Positions 62,148 to 64,000 of a stretch of 64,000 nt of DNA are shown piece by piece. This stretch comes from Cyclobacteriaceae bacterium (GTDB taxonomy: Bacteria; Bacteroidota; Bacteroidia; Cytophagales; Cyclobacteriaceae). The stretch lies in contig JAHBTX010000003.1 of the NCBI GenBank assembly GCA_019638395.1, positions 806,001-870,000 of the forward strand, in the 5' to 3' direction. Both the position numbers and the translations under genes were made by a program. Within the stretch, counting starts at the first letter, position 1; each line of letters starts with the position of its first letter. The notes under the pieces were generated by a model. It was not told where the DNA came from, searched no databases, and saw only the letters and a program-made list of their open reading frames with translations.

Positions 62148-63335
62148 TTAAAATCCTTTAAAGGCTTCGGTTAATTCTTGTGCCGATAACTTGAAAATGC
62201 AGATGCGCGCAAAGCGTCCGGCTACATACGTAGTACCACATACTGCCAATCCGCCATCGGTAGTGGGGGTAAGCGATGCCACTTCAAAGGGATTTGAGAA
62301 ACCCAGGTATTTACTTCCGATTAACGATCCTGTACTCTCATCGTATCCAACCAATGCTATCTGCTTACTGCGGGTATTACTGGCATACAAAACAACTTTG
62401 CGGGCATTTATTGTTGTCCGGAGTATTTTTACAGTAGCGTTAGGCGTTAATTCAGGCATGGAGTTACCACCTAAATCGGTACTGGCACTTATGCCTGAAG
62501 AATTTAAGGTAGCTGTGGGCAAAAAATAGTTATCGCCAAAATTAAAACGGGCTAATGCAAACTTGCCACCCTCTAAAGGTACAACCTGGCTTAGTCCACC
62601 ATCATCTTGTTGGCCTTGCACTATTCCTTGTGGTTCATCGGCTGCAAGATTGGTAAAGGCAAGCGAGAGGGTATAATTATAAAAACCATTAAAATAAAAA
62701 ACCCCACCAGGCATGCGACCAACTAAAAACGGTAGTTGGCGCCCCGTGCGCAAGTAGTGGTTTATAATTGGCTCTTCAACAGCATCGCCTGCACCAATAG
62801 AAAATGATTTACTGGAGCTAACAGATCCGGTTGGCGTTACTACTGACACTACACTTTCCTTATCCTGATTGTCATAACTCAGTAATAAAAAATTACTGCC
62901 GTCTTGCGCAGCTGCAGCCGGATAATTTCCCGCTACATTAAATTGTCCATCAATGGTACCATCTGCATCTAACTTAACAAGTTGCGTTTGCAAGCCAACA
63001 TTGGTCATACAAAAGAAATAATAACCATCGTTGGCAACCAACAAGGGGCCAATGGGTGCAACCAATTCGTCTGCAACTTCAGTTTCAGCAATAAAGCCAC
63101 CCAACTCATCAACCTTTAGTAAATAAATACCTGAAAAGTTAGAGTTGGTTAATCTGCGCCCGCCTAAAATTAAATAACCACCATCGGGAGTTTGTTTAAT
63201 GTCGATGGGGTAGTAGGTAGCATTGAATTTATTATTGTCATAAATGCGGGTAAAGCTTGCTTTATCGGCAGCCGGATCCGATTCGTTTGAACAAGCTGCT
63301 AATAGGAGTAATCCGAATATAAAAAGATAACGCAT
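62148..63335 (-). CDS. Lipoprotein, probable beta-propeller
   Basis: 395 residues. Lipobox with C15 (LLAAC) followed by SNESD. The mature protein has repeated blade-like stretches ('IKQTPDGGYLILGGRRL', 'LTPTTDGGLAVCGTTYVAG'), as in propellers with the 'TxDGGY/L' pattern. Function unknown. Four bases after the outer-membrane beta-barrel gene at 63340, so they form a transcription unit. Confidence 0.8.
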   Translation of the reverse strand: MRYLFIFGLLLLAACSNESDPAADKASFTRIYDNNKFNATYYPIDIKQTPDGGYLILGGRRLTNSNFSGIYLLKVDELGGFIAETEVADELVAPIGPLLVANDGYYFFCMTNVGLQTQLVKLDADGTIDGQFNVAGNYPAAAAQDGSNFLLLSYDNQDKESVVSVVTPTGSVSSSKSFSIGAGDAVEEPIINHYLRTGRQLPFLVGRMPGGVFYFNGFYNYTLSLAFTNLAADEPQGIVQGQQDDGGLSQVVPLEGGKFALARFNFGDNYFLPTATLNSSGISASTDLGGNSMPELTPNATVKILRTTINARKVVLYASNTRSKQIALVGYDESTGSLIGSKYLGFSNPFEVASLTPTTDGGLAVCGTTYVAGRFARICIFKLSAQELTEAFKGF

Positions 63336-63339
63336 GGTA

Positions 63340-64000
63340 TTAACGATCTAAGGTTTTGAAATTACTGCTGAGGAAACGCATCGGAAATAATACTCCCGCT
63401 GAAATAACAATGTTGTTGAGTTTCATATCATCTTGCGCATCGCCAATACCGGCTAACCTGTCGTTGCCAAATCGGTTTTTTGTATTGGTAATGTTACTCA
63501 TGCCTTTCCAGTACGAACCCTCCAATACAATCCGCACATTACCCAGGTTATAGTCCAAACCCACACCGGCTGCAAGCCCCCAATAGTTTTCAAATAAATC
63601 TTTGGCCCCTACTATTAGGGTTTCGTTTGAAAATTGGTTGGTGCCACCCGAAGCATAATCGGTACCTTTAATGCTTACAGCTTTATTGGCATTAATCAAC
63701 AATGAATAAGAAATACCTACCTGTACATACGGGCGAAGTTTATCGCGTAGTATATCATACTTAATGAAAAACGGAAAATCGGCATAATCTAACTTTTGTT
63801 CTTGATCGTAGCGTAACTCCAGCGTTTCGGCACTGTTCTCGGCATTGTACCATCTAAACTGGTTGAAATATGTAAAACGGGTATGGCGATAAGTTGGCTG
63901 TACACTAAACGATAAACCCTTATAATAAAAGGTAGCTTCCAATGCAGCCTGGCTTCCGGTTTTTAAAAATGAATCGTACGATTTTAGGTTAAGTTCACCC
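63340..64000 (-). CDS. Outer-membrane beta-barrel protein (5' truncated by the window edge)
   Basis: The frame is open to base 64000, so the N-terminus and signal peptide are outside; a TTG at 63942 is only an in-frame codon. About 219 residues show alternating strands with aromatic ends ('FYYKGLSFSVQPTYRHTRFTYF', 'DFPFFIKYDILRDKLRPYVQVGISYSL', 'NYWGLAAGVGLDYNLGNVRIVLEGSYWKGM', 'NNIVISAGVLFPM'), as in PorT/OMP_b-brl-type 8-10-strand barrels. Runs into the propeller lipoprotein, with which it may function. Confidence 0.75.
   Translation of the reverse strand, partial: GELNLKSYDSFLKTGSQAALEATFYYKGLSFSVQPTYRHTRFTYFNQFRWYNAENSAETLELRYDQEQKLDYADFPFFIKYDILRDKLRPYVQVGISYSLLINANKAVSIKGTDYASGGTNQFSNETLIVGAKDLFENYWGLAAGVGLDYNLGNVRIVLEGSYWKGMSNITNTKNRFGNDRLAGIGDAQDDMKLNNIVISAGVLFPMRFLSSNFKTLDR

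Noticed and set aside
1-64000. CRISPR arrays, transposases, prophage, tRNA/rRNA genes
   Set aside because: Scanned for evenly spaced repeats, transposase motifs, integrase tyrosine motifs and cloverleaf-like sequences; none found by eye.

Overview
The window is a chromosomal segment of a Bacteroidota bacterium, most likely a member of Cytophagales. The grounds are two SusC/SusD pairs, four secreted proteins ending in type IX secretion (T9SS) sorting domains (one of the gliding-motility-associated CHU_C type), many Bacteroidota-style lipoproteins, AT-rich intergenic DNA and little sign of Shine-Dalgarno sites. I saw no rRNA, tRNA, CRISPR array, insertion sequence or prophage.

Layout. 1-7731 (+): the end of a PKD/CHU_C surface protein, a small alpha/beta-barrel protein, a giant T9SS multidomain protein and a lipoprotein. 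7795-15722 (-): a tight run of a TerB/FHA-like/ABCG-type transporter, a YdcF-like protein, two SGNH-fold esterases and an MBOAT acyltransferase, read as a cell-surface O-acylation locus. 15957-17375: a lipoprotein and a stand-alone receiver protein, divergent. 17372-32496: a probable phosphonate/organophosphate island. It has a PhnZ-like HD oxygenase, a PhnX-like HAD hydrolase with the PhnX-specific active-site pattern, a DUF5690 MFS transporter with OPA-like arginines, a PHP phosphatase, a TIGR03364-type FAD oxidoreductase and an XRE-cupin regulator. Divergent from these is a SusC/SusD pair, then a secreted alkaline-phosphatase-superfamily enzyme and two secreted metallophosphoesterases. 32590-35157: a large zinc metalloprotease. 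35210-36464: a Fic protein with a dense array of inverted TGTCCA/TGGACA sites upstream. 36465-46006: GH127, a TonB receptor, a CotH-kinase T9SS protein, then Gfo/Idh/MocA - double DUF1080 - Gfo/Idh/MocA, which fits a 3-keto-glycoside pathway. 46138-47214: a lipoprotein. 47457-55551 (-): SusC-SusD-two lipoproteins-M43 protease, read as a protein/peptide scavenging operon. 55712-57941: SDR plus hexuronate-type MFS transporter. 58226-64000: M1 peptidase, two small Lys/Ala-rich proteins (one only 30 aa), MurB, a lipoprotein and a truncated outer-membrane protein.

The most notable system is the 17-32 kb island. Its gene content predicts outer-membrane capture (SusCD), extracellular or periplasmic phosphate-ester trimming (three hydrolases), inner-membrane import by an MFS protein rather than PhnCDE, and cytoplasmic C-P bond cleavage by two different chemistries (PhnX-like hydrolytic and PhnZ-like oxidative), with an FAD oxidoreductase in place of the PhnW aminotransferase. 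The second is the Fic gene with its palindromic operator-like array.

Functions come from reading motifs and from general knowledge of the families. No database search was run.
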